Shown here: in pieces, positions 1-12,816 of the stretch | How positions within the stretch are numbered: the first letter of the stretch is position 1 | How the letters are laid out: each line of letters starts with the position of its first letter | Assembly: GCF_022458985.1 (NCBI RefSeq) | Contig: NC_061779.1 | Location: 17,033,001 to 17,097,000 of the forward strand | Direction of reading: 5' to 3' | DNA: 64,000 nucleotides | From: Mugil cephalus | Taxonomy: Eukaryota; Chordata; Actinopteri; Mugiliformes; Mugilidae | Made by a program: the position numbers and the translations under genes | Notes under the pieces: generated by a model | What the model saw: only the letters and a program-made list of their open reading frames with translations | The model's database searches: none | What the model was told of the DNA's origin: nothing

Positions 1-156
1 TGTGGCTCGTCCTTCTAAGGAGTGCAGTGTTAAATGTACGGGACGTGTCTCTTAATAACACATCTCTCTTTTTTTTTCGCAGTTTGGTTATCAAGGCAGC
101 TGAGGCTCAAGTTCTTGTTCCCGTCTGCAAGTGGAGGACAATACTAGGCGATAATC

Positions 157-3100
157 ATGGCGGGTGAGTTCAACTTTCCTTTTCAGCCAGCCCTGTCTGT
201 TAAATATCTGACTCCCTTGTGCAGCAGTTATGACTTGATTTATTAATGAGTCTGGCGCGTGGCATTGAATGCTGTGTTTGCATCCTAGAAAACAACTTTC
301 CACCCCTGCCTCGATTCATCCCCCTCAAGCCGTGCTTTTACCAAGACTTCAACGAGATCCCAGACCAACATCGCACCATGTGCAAGAGGCTCTACTACTT
401 ATGGATCTGTGAGTTTAGGCATTGAGCATGTGTCAGCTGTTCACTGATCCAGTCCCCCTCGAGCTGTGTCACTCTGTTTTTCCCAAAATATTATGAGACC
501 CAGACACCGCAGACAATCCACTACAGCTGGGAGACCAGACCGACCAGCATGACCAGCATGACACAGAGCTCGATGAATGCTTTTTCCATGTTGTTGTGCA
601 TTTTGACGTTTGAAAGATTGCAGACAACGAAATAAGCAAGGATGATTTGCTTTATGTTTTGACTAATGAAAAGTTCACAAATCTGAAGCCAATTTCAGAA
701 TACAGGCAATTATTTTGGAAGCTCTCAAGCTAAATGCTAAATATTTGCTACATTTCGGTCTGGTAATTCAAGACACTGGAGGACACAGTGATCCTCTTTC
801 CTTTTAATTTGTTGCACTTCTTTAGACTGTGCATCAACTCAATAATCAGTCACAATCTTACAGTCAAGAAGTAATCTGTCATGGAAATGATCGTTCCCTA
901 CATGCCAAGTTGCAAAAGTAGGTATTAGTAATGCGTTAACATGTTTTACTCACATGAGCATCACGATATCTTTTCATTATCATAGGTTCTTCCATTTGAA
1001 TACAAGAAAGTAAGTCTGGTGAAAAGTAGTTTTCACGTAATCTTTAGTACTGGTAGAGTAGAAGCTGTGTGCTGTGTGTGTAGTTCCAGTCCATATTATA
1101 TCACATTCTCCCAGCTTCAAGCTTAGAACTGAAAATACGCTAGTTGCTGAAATCCATTTGTGATGAGATCCTGCTGCGTTATGAGTAACGGGATACACGG
1201 CGTAGAGGTTTTTGTCTTTCATTGTGCCGTTCTTGCTCCTCTGTGCCGTCGACAGTGAATAGTGCCACACTAGCTGTTAATCTGATCGGCTGCCTGGCGT
1301 GGATGTGTGGAGGCGGCGGGGCGACCAACTTTGGCATGGCCATCCTGTGGCTCATCCTCTTCACTCCCTGTTCCTATGTGTGCTGGTTCAGGCCCATCTA
1401 CAAAGCCTTCAAGTAAGCATGATGCCCCACCACCACCACCACCACACAACGTTTTGAGTCACTTCTGACATACATTATTCTCTCTGTGCAGGACGGACAG
1501 CTCTTTCAACTTCATGGCTTTCTTCTTCGTCTTCATGGCCCAGGTGGTGATCAGTATTATCCAGACTGTTGGCATTCCTGGCTGGGGAGTGTGGTAGGTG
1601 ATTTATCAAATGTTAAATGTTATATGTTTTGTGTGGTGTGCAACTTCAGTGACAAATTAAAAGAAAAAAAAAACATTGTTTATTAAGGTGACAGGATCCA
1701 AATCAGTTTTAATGATCCACTGGAGTGATGAAAGGCATTATTCCAAAATATAATGTTTTCTTGTTACCTGTTTAAGTAAAGAGCATGGTCTCAAGACCCT
1801 CACACACCAAACTAACTTTAAAGAGCCAGAGACCACAAATGCAAAACTGTGGTCTCGTGCTGCGCTTCCTGTGCCCCGACCAAAAGGTTTCAGTAGCTGC
1901 AGTAGCTGCTCCGAATATACAGTATGCCTGATACATTTGGATAAGATGGAAAATTAGTGGAGTGGCTTCGTAGTTCTGATTCCCTTCTCGTTTATTTATC
2001 CTCTAAGCAATTCAGAGGGATCTCGCTCACCGTTGATGAGCTCCGTGTCCGACCGATCCCAGTTCAACATCATTTAGCCGAATAGGTGCAGACACAGGGC
2101 TAACTGGTGCAAGTGATGCGGCACCAAAACTAGGGCATTAATTGTTTGTTTTGTTTTTCAACTACTGATACATACTTTGTGTTTCCATCACCTCCATGTA
2201 CTGTGCAATATAGTCTCTATAAAACCTTGTTAAACTGTAGAAAAATCATAATTTACAACAAAATGGGGTTTGGCTTACATGAGTCACTGTAATCAGTACG
2301 TCAACATTATGGAGTTAATTGCTTTCTAATGTGAAATACACAATTTTTAACGTCACTAGTTTGGTTCATTCGTACTACTTTTATGAAAAGCAACCAGAAA
2401 ACATCTATCAGCTGTTATCTGCAACGAGAGTGGTAAAAGCTGACGCAGTGTGATGAACTATGTGATAATGTTTGCTAACAATTTTGTGATATGCAGAGAT
2501 GTATGTTATGATGAAATGTCAGCAATCAGTTAATATACAGTGGGTGAAATAAGTATTTGATCCCCTGCTGAATTTGTAAGTTTGCCCACTTCCATAGAAA
2601 TGATCAGACTCTGGTTTTTATGGTTGTTTACTGGTTATGGGTATAGACAGAATATCAGTCGAAAATGCATAAAAAACACACAATCTAAAAGTTATAAATT
2701 GTTATGTATTTTATTAAGGGAAATAAGTATTTGATCCCCAAGCACAACACAAGTCAGTACTTTGTAGAGAAACCTTTGTTGGCAAGCACAGCGATGAGAC
2801 GTTTCTTGTAGTTGGTCACCAGGTTTGCACACAGCGCAGGAGGGATTTTGGCCCATTCATCTTTACAGACAGTCTCTAAATCCTTCAAGTTTCTTGGCTG
2901 CCTCTTGGAAACTCGGAGCTTCAGCTCCCTCCACAGGTTTTCGATCGGGTTAAGGTCTGGAGACTGAACAGGCCACTCCATGACCTTAATATGCTTCTTC
3001 TTGAGCCACTCCTTTGTTGTCCTGGCAGTATGTTTTGGGTCATTGTCATGTTGGAAAACCCACCCACGAGGCATCTTCAGTGTTCTTGCTGAGGAAAGAA

Positions 3101-5614
3101 GGTTTTTGTCCAAGATGTTACAGTACATGGCTGCATTCATTGGCCCCATAATGCGGTGAAGTTGCCCTGTACCCTTTGCTGAAAAATAGCCCCAAAACAT
3201 GATGTTTCCACCTCCATGCTTAACCGTGGGTATGGTGTTCTTTGGGTCATACTCACGTTTTTTCATCCTCCAAACACGGCGGGTCGAGTTAATGCCAAAT
3301 AGCTCAACTTTGGTTTCGTCAGACCACAGCACTTTCTCCCAAGCCTTCTCTGAGTCATTTAGATGTTCACTGGCAAACTTAAGGCGGGCCTGTACATGTG
3401 CCTTCTTGAGCAGGGGGACCTTGCGGGCACTGCAAGAGTTCAATCCATAATGGCGCAGTGTGTTGCCAACTGTTTTCTTGGTGACGGAGGTCCCAACTGC
3501 TTCCAGATCATTAACAAGCTCCTGCCGTGTTGTTTTAGGCTGCTCCCTCACCTTTCTCATCATCATCCTCACTCCATGAGGCGAGATTTTGCGGGGAGCT
3601 CCAGACCGAGGACAGTTGATGGTCCTTTTATGGGTCTTCCACTTGCGAATAATGGCACCAATAGTTGTCACCTTCTCACCAAGCCTTTTGCTGATGGTTT
3701 TGTAACCTATACCAGCCTTGTGCAGGTCTACAATCTTGTCCCTGACATCTTTTGACAGCTCTTTGGTCTTGCCCATGGTGCTGTAGAAGTTGGAATGTAG
3801 AAACTGATTCTTAGAGCAGGTGTGCTTTATATACATGACGAGTTAAGATCAGGAGTATTGGTAATTAGTTGACTGAGCACAACTGTGTGCCACATGCGCA
3901 CCAGCCAATCTGTAGGAGCCTGAATTCTAAGTGAATTGTTGGGGATCAAATACTTATTTCCCTTAATAAAATACATAACAATTTATAACTTTTAGATTGT
4001 GTGTTTTTTATGCATTTTCGACTGATATTCTGTCTATACCCATAACCAGTAAACAACCATAAAAACCAGAGTCTGATCATTTCTATGGAAGTGGGCAAAC
4101 TTACAAATTCAGCAGGGGATCAAATACTTTTTTCCCCCACTGTAGCTCATGGTTAAAAAAAAAAAACTTTTAAGGCTGTGATTAAATATGCTATGGGGGT
4201 TAATGTTGTAGTGAAAGCATATACTGTAGCATATACATTGTTGTAAGTGTGCACTGAACTGCTGTTCTCCGCAGTGGCTGGCTGGCTACCATCACCTTCT
4301 TCGGCACCAACATCGGCTCCGCTGTGGTCATGCTGATTCCCACCATCATGTTCACTGCGGTGGCTATTCTGTCCTTCGTCGCCCTCACGAAGGTGACCTA
4401 TGAGTTTCTGTTAATGTTTCACACTTTTCTATCCTTGGCTTGTCTGTTTCTTGTAACAGCCCTGTAACTGAAACCTGATTTGAGGAGCAGCCGTAGCTAC
4501 ACGTTCCACTTAAAACAGATAACAGTAAAATAGGATCAACATCAACAGCATCAAGTTCTTTCAAAACAGGCTGAAATGGATCCATAGTTTTTAGGCCGCT
4601 GCACATTTGCCATCTTTTAAACACTTGTCAGAGTTACTGGTTATTTATTTTTATTTTTATTTTTTGCTACCTCCATTGTTCTGTCCCTCCTGGAGACTCG
4701 TCATGTCACGTGAGGTAGACATGCACAGAACAAATGTATTTAATACACTTAGACAGAAATGACTGGATCAGGCGTCTACATTGTCTTTAGGTTCTAGTAT
4801 TTTCCTATTATCAAAAGGTTTACATCACCAATCTCATTTCTTTTGGAAATTTACTTCTAATCAGGCCAGTTTTTTTTTCTAGTTGAGGTGGTCACATGAG
4901 GTACTTTTTGTTTTGAGTGGGCTGTTTGTGCAAGTGTAACCATAGCCTAAGAGAGTGGATAACTTACCTTGGTAATATTAGCACTGATAAGAAGGGAGTC
5001 TGTGTTAATATGACTTCTTCCTTTTTAAAATCAGCTGATTCATTGTGTGAAATTGTCAACATAGAGATGTTTTCCATCTCTTCCATCTGTATGAAGTGCT
5101 AACATCCTGGAGCCCGGCAAAGGCAGACGCTTGGCTGAGAGGTGATAGCAGACAACTGGCTGAGGCTGCCCACACAGAGACTGCACTAATCAAATTACAC
5201 ATGACATTGTCAGCAGTGCGAAACCACCATGCCACCTGGGGAGCACTGATGAAGAGCGTGCTATTCCCGCAGAAAAATAAACTTTAACTTTTTGGTTTTT
5301 GACATCACCAAAAACAAATACTAACGACGTGTGATATATTTGCATATTTGAGCAAAAGATAATTATCTTCTCAGTTTGTCGTAATTATTACTTGTAGCAG
5401 TGACGGTAAAATATCTGTTTTCCAGGTTCATAACTTCTACCGTGGCAGTGGAGGCAGCCTGGGTAAAGCCCAGGAGGAGTGGGCCTCGGGGGCCTGGAAG
5501 AACCCACATGTCCAGCAGGCGGCTCAGCAGGCGGCCGTGGGGGCTGCGCAGGGCGCCATGCAGCAGAACCAGTACTCAGCGGCTCCCACCTACAACTACG
5601 ACGACCCGATGTAG
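157..5614 (+). CDS. scamp5: Secretory carrier membrane protein 5 (six coding exons)
   Basis: Coding exons read as 157-163, 289-408, 1256-1412, 1492-1593, 4275-4392 and 5426-5614, all with GT-AG borders and matching phases, giving 230 residues (human SCAMP5 is about 235). The start ATG has A at -3 and G at +4; a splice acceptor at 81-82 implies that the first visible exon begins at 83 with a short 5' UTR and that a noncoding exon lies further left. The protein lacks the N-terminal NPF repeats of long SCAMPs, as SCAMP5 does. It has the conserved cytoplasmic loop [11 protein letters not shown] (residues 85-95) between membrane segments 2 and 3, four hydrophobic segments, and a tail with FYRGSGG and [15 protein letters not shown]5 is a four-pass protein of synaptic and secretory vesicles acting in exocytosis and endocytosis. 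The tail and loop fit SCAMP5 better than SCAMP4. Which teleost duplicate (a or b) this is cannot be decided. Intron 4 (1594-4274) hosts a Tc1 transposon in antisense orientation. Confidence 0.95.
2538..2741 (+). repeat. Left terminal inverted repeat of the Tc1 element
   Basis: The repeat begins CAGTGGGTGAAATAAG and ends ATTTGATCCCCAA. The second transposase-binding direct repeat begins about 180 bp inside the first (around 2719). It pairs with 3939-4142 on the opposite strand. Confidence 0.93.
2754..3776 (-). CDS. Tc1-family transposase, apparently intact
   Basis: The frame encodes 340 residues from the conserved start [10 protein letters not shown] at 3776; an in-frame upstream ATG at 3836 would add 20 residues but is not typical of the family. 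The N-terminal half has two helix-turn-helix (paired-like) regions, roughly residues 1-55 and 65-115, joined by a GRPR-like linker (RSGAPRK, 58-64) that also resembles the nuclear localisation region. The DD34E catalytic triad is complete: D153 in LWSDETK, D244 in FQHDNDPKH and E279 in PIENLW, the same numbering as in Sleeping Beauty. The glycine-rich stretch [11 protein letters not shown] lies near 187-196. The family cuts and pastes the element between TA sites. No frameshift or stop is seen. Whether it is expressed or active cannot be told from the sequence. Confidence 0.95.
   Translation of the reverse strand: MGKTKELSKDVRDKIVDLHKAGIGYKTISKRLGEKVTTIGAIIRKWKTHKRTINCPRSGAPRKISPHGVRMMMRKVREQPKTTRQELVNDLEAVGTSVTKKTVGNTLRHYGLNSCSARKVPLLKKAHVQARLKFASEHLNDSEKAWEKVLWSDETKVELFGINSTRRVWRMKKREYDPKNTIPTVKHGGGNIMFWGYFSAKGTGQLHRIMGPMNAAMYCNILDKNLLSSARTLKMPRGWVFQHDNDPKHTARTTKEWLKKKHIKVMEWPVQSPDLNPIENLWRELKLRVSKRQPRNLKDLETVCKDEWAKIPPALCANLVTNYKKRLIAVLANKGFSTKY
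3939..4142 (-). repeat. Right terminal inverted repeat of the Tc1 element
   Basis: This is the reverse complement of 2538-2741. Its outer tip reads CAGTGGGGGAAAAAAG on the minus strand, so it differs from the left tip at two positions. The rest was identical on visual comparison. Confidence 0.93.
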
Positions 5615-8600
5615 GACAGACGAGGGGCCCGGGCTGCCGAGTGGGAGAGCTAAAAAGGGATCAATTAAGAACACAATTCAGAATTAGGTGCCCGTCATTA
5701 TTGTAACACTGTACAAGCTGAATTCAAACAGAACTATGTAGAGGAAAGTCTTTCTTTTTGGTGGAAGTGTACTTTTAATGAACATGACACATGTGGGATT
5801 TTATAATTTTAGTCAGTTCACGTTTAAAACAACAGTCATTAAACAAACTGTTGCCCCCGTTGTTTTATGCCGCTCAACTTAAGCTGGTCAACGTGTTATG
5901 TTGCTTTCCGACGGAGACACACAATATAGCTAGAGCTAATCACCCGGGCTTCATCGATTTACTCAGATTGGTTCACAAGTGATCTGCACAGAGCGACTTC
6001 TCTGCCTTTGTCACACTTAATTTTAAAACAACTTCTGTTGTGTTTTAAGGTACCGAACAGCTATAATGTATCTTAGCCTTGGAGGTCACCAAATGCTAAA
6101 ACGTTCGCTCATCCATAAATTTACTTGAATAGCTATTCAGCTAACAAGTCTTAAACACAAAACACCAAAAAAACTTTTAAGGATGAGTTTCCATTTAAAG
6201 AACAGTTTGACATCTGAAGAAATAGCCATATTAGCTTTCTTGCCAAGGGTTACATGAGAACTTAATACCTTTCTCATATCGATATTATATATGCAACCTC
6301 GCGCTATGTGCAACTTAGCTTAGCATAACGACAGGAAACAGTGAACACAGGTAGCCTGCTACTGCGCAAAGATACCGAAATAACTTAACATTACATCTAA
6401 CCAGAGTAGGTTTTGTTAACCTTTGGGCAGAGCCAGAGGCAAATAGCTAGTTGTTTACCCTTGTCTAGTCTTTTTGCTAAGCTAAGCTAAGCTAATGGGC
6501 TGCTGGTGACAGCTTCATATTTAGTCTACCAGACAGATACGGCAAAAGTGTTATTTTTCTCATCTAACTTTTCGCAATAATGCCAATGAGACTACATTAG
6601 GACTACATTTTAAAAGGTTTTCAATCAATTTAATTAATATTAATGAGGGAATTTGCTGTATTTTTCTTTGTCACTTTCAAGAGAAAAAACTAAGCAAACT
6701 GTAGCTTAGATTGAGCATTTAAAAAAAAAAGTATATATAGTTTTAGTTTTGGTGATCTGTTTTTCTTTTCTTGATGTCAGTCAATATTTTCTTTACATTC
6801 TCAGGAAAGGTGTGATAGCTGCGTCTAAACTGTATCCGTGAAGCCCGCAGAGCGTCATCGTGTTGGGCCTTCTGTCTCCTCTTATCGCCGACATTTTAAC
6901 CATCCGGGACGTTTGGTTTTGTCGTTACATACTGGTCACGTGTTGAGCAGGCGGGTTTCAGTTGAATTCATTTTTTTTTTTTTAATCACGCGTTTGAAGG
7001 GAAGCACACGCCGTATTTTAAGCATCGCAGTTTATTGGACAAACATTCCAAAATCAACATTGTACAGGACAAAAATGAAAGAAAACCAAAACACTAACAG
7101 TAGGGTAACTAATAGTAATAACTGTTGTAGGTGCTCTTAGCATTTGTATGAGTGATGGATGTTTTCCCCCTTTTGGCAAAAATTCTCCCAACTTCATGTA
7201 AATGATTCAATGACTACTTGTTTCTGAAGATCTGGATTTCAGGCCTTAGTGTGTCCTTTCGTGGCTGTCGGTGTTATTCCATGAGTCGGTGTAATATGAT
7301 ACTTGTATAAAAAGAAAATAGAATATTAAATTCAAGCCTATTATTTCTGTATGGAGTGTAAATGTAACAGGAGGGTGTTTGAGCCGTGGCGAGGGCTGGT
7401 GAGTGTTCAGTCGGAGACATGTTGAATTCAGTGAAAAGGTTTTTCTTTGCCTCTTGTATACAACATTCAGTAGGTGGTTATTACAGTAACAGTATTAGAC
7501 TTGAAAACCGATGTGAAGATACGTATCTGAATGCTCGTTATTTTCAAAAAAGTGAGTCGTCTTGTCTGATCGTGATGACGTGGTGTTCAGTAGGCCGTTT
7601 TGTTTTTAGTTTCGTATTTCTTTCGGTGTAATTTTGGATGACGTGTGGATGAAGCACATGTGCGTCGTGTCCTTCCATGGCCCTCGGGTTTTTATTTATC
7701 GCCAAGTTTGAGCGAGTTTCGAGTTGACGTTTGCACTGGGTTACCTGTTTACGTCAGTGCAAACCAGGTTCGCACTGAATTTACAGTGGAGCAATACTAA
7801 CAAACATATGACATGGTTATTTGAAACAAGTGGGGGCCTGTGGTGAAGGCCTCGAAAAAAGAAACGAAAAGTGTTATGAAATAAAAAAATAATTTAAAAA
7901 AAAAAGGGCCTGTTCTCGAGATGGAACCACTAGTATGATTTTACAGCTGCAGACCATTTTTCACCAGCAGATGCACATACAGTAGTTATAAAGTATAACC
8001 CTTTTGACGGTACTATACACCCGCTCATCTGTTTAGTGAATGCACAGCTGATCATTTCTCTGACTTAAATGTGAAGTTTTGCACAAAAGGTGAACAAACA
8101 AGCTACTTTTCAGTGTGTGTAGTACGTTCTCAACCTTCTGCCATATGTACATACAGCACAGTTTATTGTGGGGAATTACAGCTGTGTAGTTATTGTGTAG
8201 CGGGGACATGCCGCGCGTCTGACTACTTTTTAGTATGTCGCTGTATCAAAGCTTCTGAAAGCCATTTCCCTTTATCTTCCTCCATGTTCCCACACATAAT
8301 GTATGTTGTTTGAAATGATGTATTATCATGTACTATATCATATAAGTAGATTTGAATATATATATATAAATATATATATATATAAAATTAAACTTGAGGT
8401 AAATATTTGCCATGGATAAACCCATTCAGTAGGAACATGCTCTAATTAGGTGAATGAAAGGTTTGAGGGGGCTGTGTCTCCTTGAGCGGCGTGAACGAGG
8501 AAAATACATTTTTGTGTATTACTTTTGTATTATTTGGTCTTATCCTTAATAGATATTAAATAGTCCTTGTTGCATCCTGTTTTGTTTTTTTTATGAGTTG

Positions 8601-10430
8601 GCGTACAGGTTTTTCGATACGACGAGTTGCTCCTGCATTAATCATTTTCCAAGCTTCAAGGTAAACATCAAAAATCCCAAAGCTGGAGAGAAGGCCATTT
8701 CTATGCCATGCCTTCCACCCTCGTATATAAAATATTTGAGATGAGGCAAAATTTCAAACATTCCCTCAACAGAGCTGCTCTTGGTGAATACAGATGAGTT
8801 TTTAATCAGACGAATCTCTCTAGACCTTTTGATGATCCGTGTCAAGATCAGACTTCAAAGTTTTGAATTTTTTCTCAAAAGTGAACCTGTGGCGTGTTGT
8901 AATTTGTCTCGGCTCAGTAACGGGATTCATGTATCCAGTTACTTCATTCAGTTTACGGCAGAGAAAGTACCTCTGGACTCTGCAGATACAGTTAAAGTGT
9001 TTGTACTTGCAGATAACATTTAATACGAAACAGCTCCTCTTTTTGTGAAATTACTTCTTATTTAGTTTAAAAAAGTAAAAAGTGTTTCAATATTTCAAAA
9101 GATACAGTTTAATATTCTAATACAAAATTTGTTTCAGGATTCTTCTTATTAAGTTCGTGCTTCAAGACGGACACTTCTCCGATATATTTTTATCTAAAAA
9201 AAAAAATAGACATTTAACTTGTTTATTGGCAGTTACTGTACTGAACTGATTCTAATAACTACCTGAACACATCAACTATTAGAGGTAAGAACAATTCAAA
9301 GACCAATAGAAGTCAAATGTCTAATGTGAGTCTAATGTGATTGAGCTAAACTTGAGAAAAACATGCAAGTACAGATGCAAGTACAGTACATCTAAAACAT
9401 TATAAGTGCCGTGCTTCCCATATATTCTCATTATGTCTCTGTTAGTATATTTCCCAAGGAAATTCACATTTTCCATTGACTTCACAGTTATTTGCAGGAA
9501 ACTTTGTGTATTATATTTATATCCACATGGTAAACGTTTTATTGAATGCTGACGGGAGTTGGAGACCTTAGGTCAAACACAGATACATTACTGACTTTAC
9601 ATATATACACTGTACACAGTCTTTTACAGCAGATGAGTGTGGGGGGGCCACTGATGCCAGAATCAATGATGGATAAATGAATCACTTAATAAATACATAA
9701 GTCAATAACAAGTATAGTAATAATGGACGCAAAGCTAATCCAATTAGATGACAGCCCTCTCATTTGAATAGACGTGTGCTTTGATGAAGAAGAGCTTTGA
9801 GGAAATGTAAAATAAAACAGGAAAAAAAGAAAAGTATGGCAGAGGTTCTGCAGATTTGAGAAGAAATGTAAAACTTTTTATGACCATTATGGGTTCAATT
9901 TACAAAACAAAACAAACAAAACAAAAAAAAAAACAAAAAAAAAAAGGAAAATCTGCAATTATTTTAAAAATAATAATTTACTGTCTTTCAACTATCAACT
10001 CATCCCTGGGGTGGGCTCCACTAATAAGAAACAGAAACATAATAGACCAGGGTCAGAGGGGTTCATAATGAAAATAAAGTGGTGATAAATAGTCGTAAGG
10101 ATTTAAGACTAAATATGAATAAATGTAATTTAAGACCTACAATGAAAAATATGCTTGTATTTAAAACTTTTTAAAGGCCTTAAAATGGGATCTCAGGCTA
10201 TTTAAGACTCTGCAGAAACCCTGGTATGAGGAAATAAATGAGGGGGAAAATATTATAGAAATGAATATGAAGTCAGGTCAGACATAAGCAAAATTACTGG
10301 TAGATATTTATTCAGCGACGTCTAAACCAACAAAATTAAAAATGAGTAAAATCACAACATCATAGACATCAAGTAGCATCAACGGAAAATAAATCAACTC
10401 TGCAATCGAGAACAAGAAAACCAGCAAAAT
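5615..10430. other. scamp5 3' UTR followed by noncoding spacer
   Basis: No other gene is seen here. The scamp5 3' UTR starts at 5615 and may be long: a canonical AATAAA lies at 7880-7885 in an A-rich stretch. The region is AT-rich, with a short (TA)n run near 8358-8384 and A-rich runs around 9900-9945. Short open frames are scattered and show no recognisable domain. The spacer separates the convergent 3' ends of scamp5 and ube2q2. Confidence 0.6.
7880..7885 (+). terminator. Candidate polyadenylation signal for scamp5
   Basis: AATAAA on the plus strand about 2.27 kb after the stop codon. SCAMP5 mRNAs are known for long 3' UTRs, so this is plausible, but other weaker signals exist and no transcript data are available. 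Confidence 0.35.
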
Positions 10431-10450
10431 CAGCGATAATCTTAAAATTC

Positions 10451-10456
10451 TTTATT
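10451..10456 (-). terminator. Candidate distal polyadenylation signal of ube2q2
   Basis: TTTATT on the plus strand reads AATAAA on the gene strand, about 2.36 kb after the stop codon. Usage is inferred. Confidence 0.35.
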
Positions 10457-12244
10457 CATAAACTTGATGCAAGTTTACAAATTTCTGTACATGGTCAAAA
10501 TTTCTGCAAATGTAAAATGTGAAATAAAACCAAAGCGAGCCGGCGGAGCCAGACTGGAATCGCCTGCTCGCCGGCGCCAGAAAACGAATCAAGACAGTTG
10601 AAATAAATGAATCTTTTTTCCATACACGGTCCAGTTAGAGAAGCGTGAAAAGTCCAACAAGCACCACCACCACCACGGCATGTTCATCAAAACCTGAATC
10701 ATCTCGTCTTATTTCCTATGAGCACAGTTTTGGCGTTTTTTTCGGAGGGGAGAAGGGGATCGACGCGGGTGGATAAAGGCTCTGCAGCAGAGGTTTTTAG
10801 TTCAGACTTGGAAAAGGTTTACGGTGCTTCTGTGTCACCGGACAAACACAGGCCCGACGGAGGAGAGGACACTTCCTGATAGTGATACTCGATGACTCCT
10901 CCCTCCTCAGACACATCATGTGACACCAGAATGAGGAGCAGTGTGCTGACAAAACATTTTTTTTTCCCCCCACTTGATTTGAAAATATTCAGCCTGTTCT
11001 ACCTCCTCTCCAGGCACATCGTTACCGGTTGTGCAAATATTTTTTAACGGGCCAATTAAAACAACACGTTTCGTAAATGTTTCCCTACTTCTGTTCCTTG
11101 AATTACTTGAAAAACACGTGACCCGTTATTGTAAAGATAACTTAATCATCAGATCAGCGTCGCCGAGCGCTCACTAACCCCAGAAGGTCACCACCCATAA
11201 CTCAACCTGTACATGTATGGGTCCGCCCCCCTTCGCCTCATTTAGTATTATTTGTTACCTGAGTTGCCATTGAAACACACTTTTGCAGACAGTGTTAACA
11301 AATAAACTGCAAAAGAGCCAACAGATCGATAAGATACAGTGTGTGTCCTGTAATGTGGGGAGCCGCAGCGCTCGTGGCGCACCGCAGTGTATTGCATGGT
11401 CAAAGGTGTACTGTACAGTTTCATACAGGTGCTCTGGGTTCAGTTTTTTTTTTTTTGTCACACTACAAATGCTCCTCCTCCAAATGCAACACGGAAACAC
11501 GTCTGTGATATAATATAGTGGCGGCGAAGGAAGCCCTACAAATGACGGAGAATTCGGCTGATGTGAAGTAACGGGACGAGGGGGGAAAACCACTACAATC
11601 GATTCATATATTAGGAACGTGTGACAAATTAATTAGCTGTGATAACGGGCAGAAAGATGAAAGCTCAAACATCCAGACAAGCTTCATTTATTTCCTCGGT
11701 AAAGCCCCGTCCCTCGGCAGCTCCTCTTCGCAAAGAGGCTGCGTCCGACTGTCTTTCGTGACAGCGGCTGAGACGAGGCTCCTGTACAACATGCTGTTAA
11801 CTTTGCACACAAAGGGCTTCATTGTCAGCGTCAAACCTGGCCGTCAACCTCTGGAGCTACGGTCAACAGAGAGACCAATAGCACTGGCAGGGCCGTTAAC
11901 AGAAATAAGGCAAAAAGAGCCCTTCAGCGGCAACTTTAGGCCAGTTAGAACTTCCAAAATGTCGTAACACTCATCTTCGGGCGTCCTCTTAACAGGAAAA
12001 ACAATATCCACAAATGCCTCAGATACGTTGGCCTTGTTTTCTCATTAACAGCCGGTTAATTTGTTCAACAACAGCTGATCTTAGTTCAGCAACACTGCAG
12101 CATTTTTTTTGATTCGGCTTGGCCCAAAATCCTTCACACGTTTTAAAAGGTAAGAGCTAAAAGATACCCAGCGGTAGGTGATCTCAGTTTTAAGATAAGC
12201 TTCCAAAACATTTACTTTGCTCATTTATAGTCTAAAATGCTGAA

Positions 12245-12263
12245 ATAATAATAATAATAATAA

Positions 12264-12294
<31 letters not shown>
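12245..12294. repeat. (TAA)n microsatellite
   Basis: About 16 AAT/TAA units, interrupted once by a shorter AAAT step, lying in the inferred 3' UTR of ube2q2. Confidence 0.9.
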
Positions 12295-12297
<3 letters not shown>

Positions 12298-12816
12298 GCC
12301 AAATAGTATTTCTAAAATCATATTTGCATTTATGTACCTGTTAATTTACAAAAAAAAAGAGAGAGAGAGAGAGAAACAAAATTGCAGTCGATAAAAACAG
12401 GTGCAATGAGGTGCCGCTTCTTTTAAAATTCCCATTTAAAAGAGGGGTTACTGACTGTGAAGCCCACTTTGTCAAAGCAGCTAAAGAAAAAGCATTTCCC
12501 CGACCTTTAAAAGGGAGAAAAGTTTTTTTTTGTTGTTTTTTTTTCCAAAAGACAAATGAGCATATTTAGAAAACAGGACAAGTGATACCCTCACGTGCTC
12601 CTCCTCCTCACTAACGCACTGAGTGGAGAAGCAGAGTGAGACCAGAGAGTAAAGTCTTTCCCGGAGCGGAGTGAAGGGAATACTTGTCAAATGAGCCAAC
12701 GAGATGGTTTCCGCAAGAAAGATGATAAATTCCCAGTTAAGTCAGAGAGGGAAGATATTCCAAAGAAAACAAGATGACCCAAAGACATGTTCTCAGTGCA
12801 TAGTGGTAGTAGCTCC

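Larger units (their letters stand above)
2538..4142 (-). mobile_element. Complete Tc1/mariner transposon, IR/DR type
   Basis: A 1605-bp element is bounded by 204-bp inverted repeats and flanked on both sides by the TA dinucleotide expected for Tc1 insertion (2536-2537 and 4143-4144). Each inverted repeat contains an outer and an inner copy of the motif AAGTATTTGATCCCC, the IR/DR arrangement known from Sleeping Beauty-like fish elements. The two repeats appear identical when compared by eye except for two bases near the outer tip. An uninterrupted transposase reading frame lies between them. The element sits in scamp5 intron 4, antisense to the host gene, and leaves the splice sites untouched. 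Near-identical repeats plus an open frame suggest a young insertion. Confidence 0.95.
10451..12816 (-). other. Probable 3' UTR of ube2q2
   Basis: This is the stretch between the ube2q2 stop codon and a minus-strand AATAAA at 10451-10456. Another minus-strand AATAAA lies at 11687-11692, so shorter forms are possible. It contains a (TAA)n microsatellite at about 12245-12294 and a (GA)n run at about 12359-12374. No coding potential was recognised. Confidence 0.5.
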
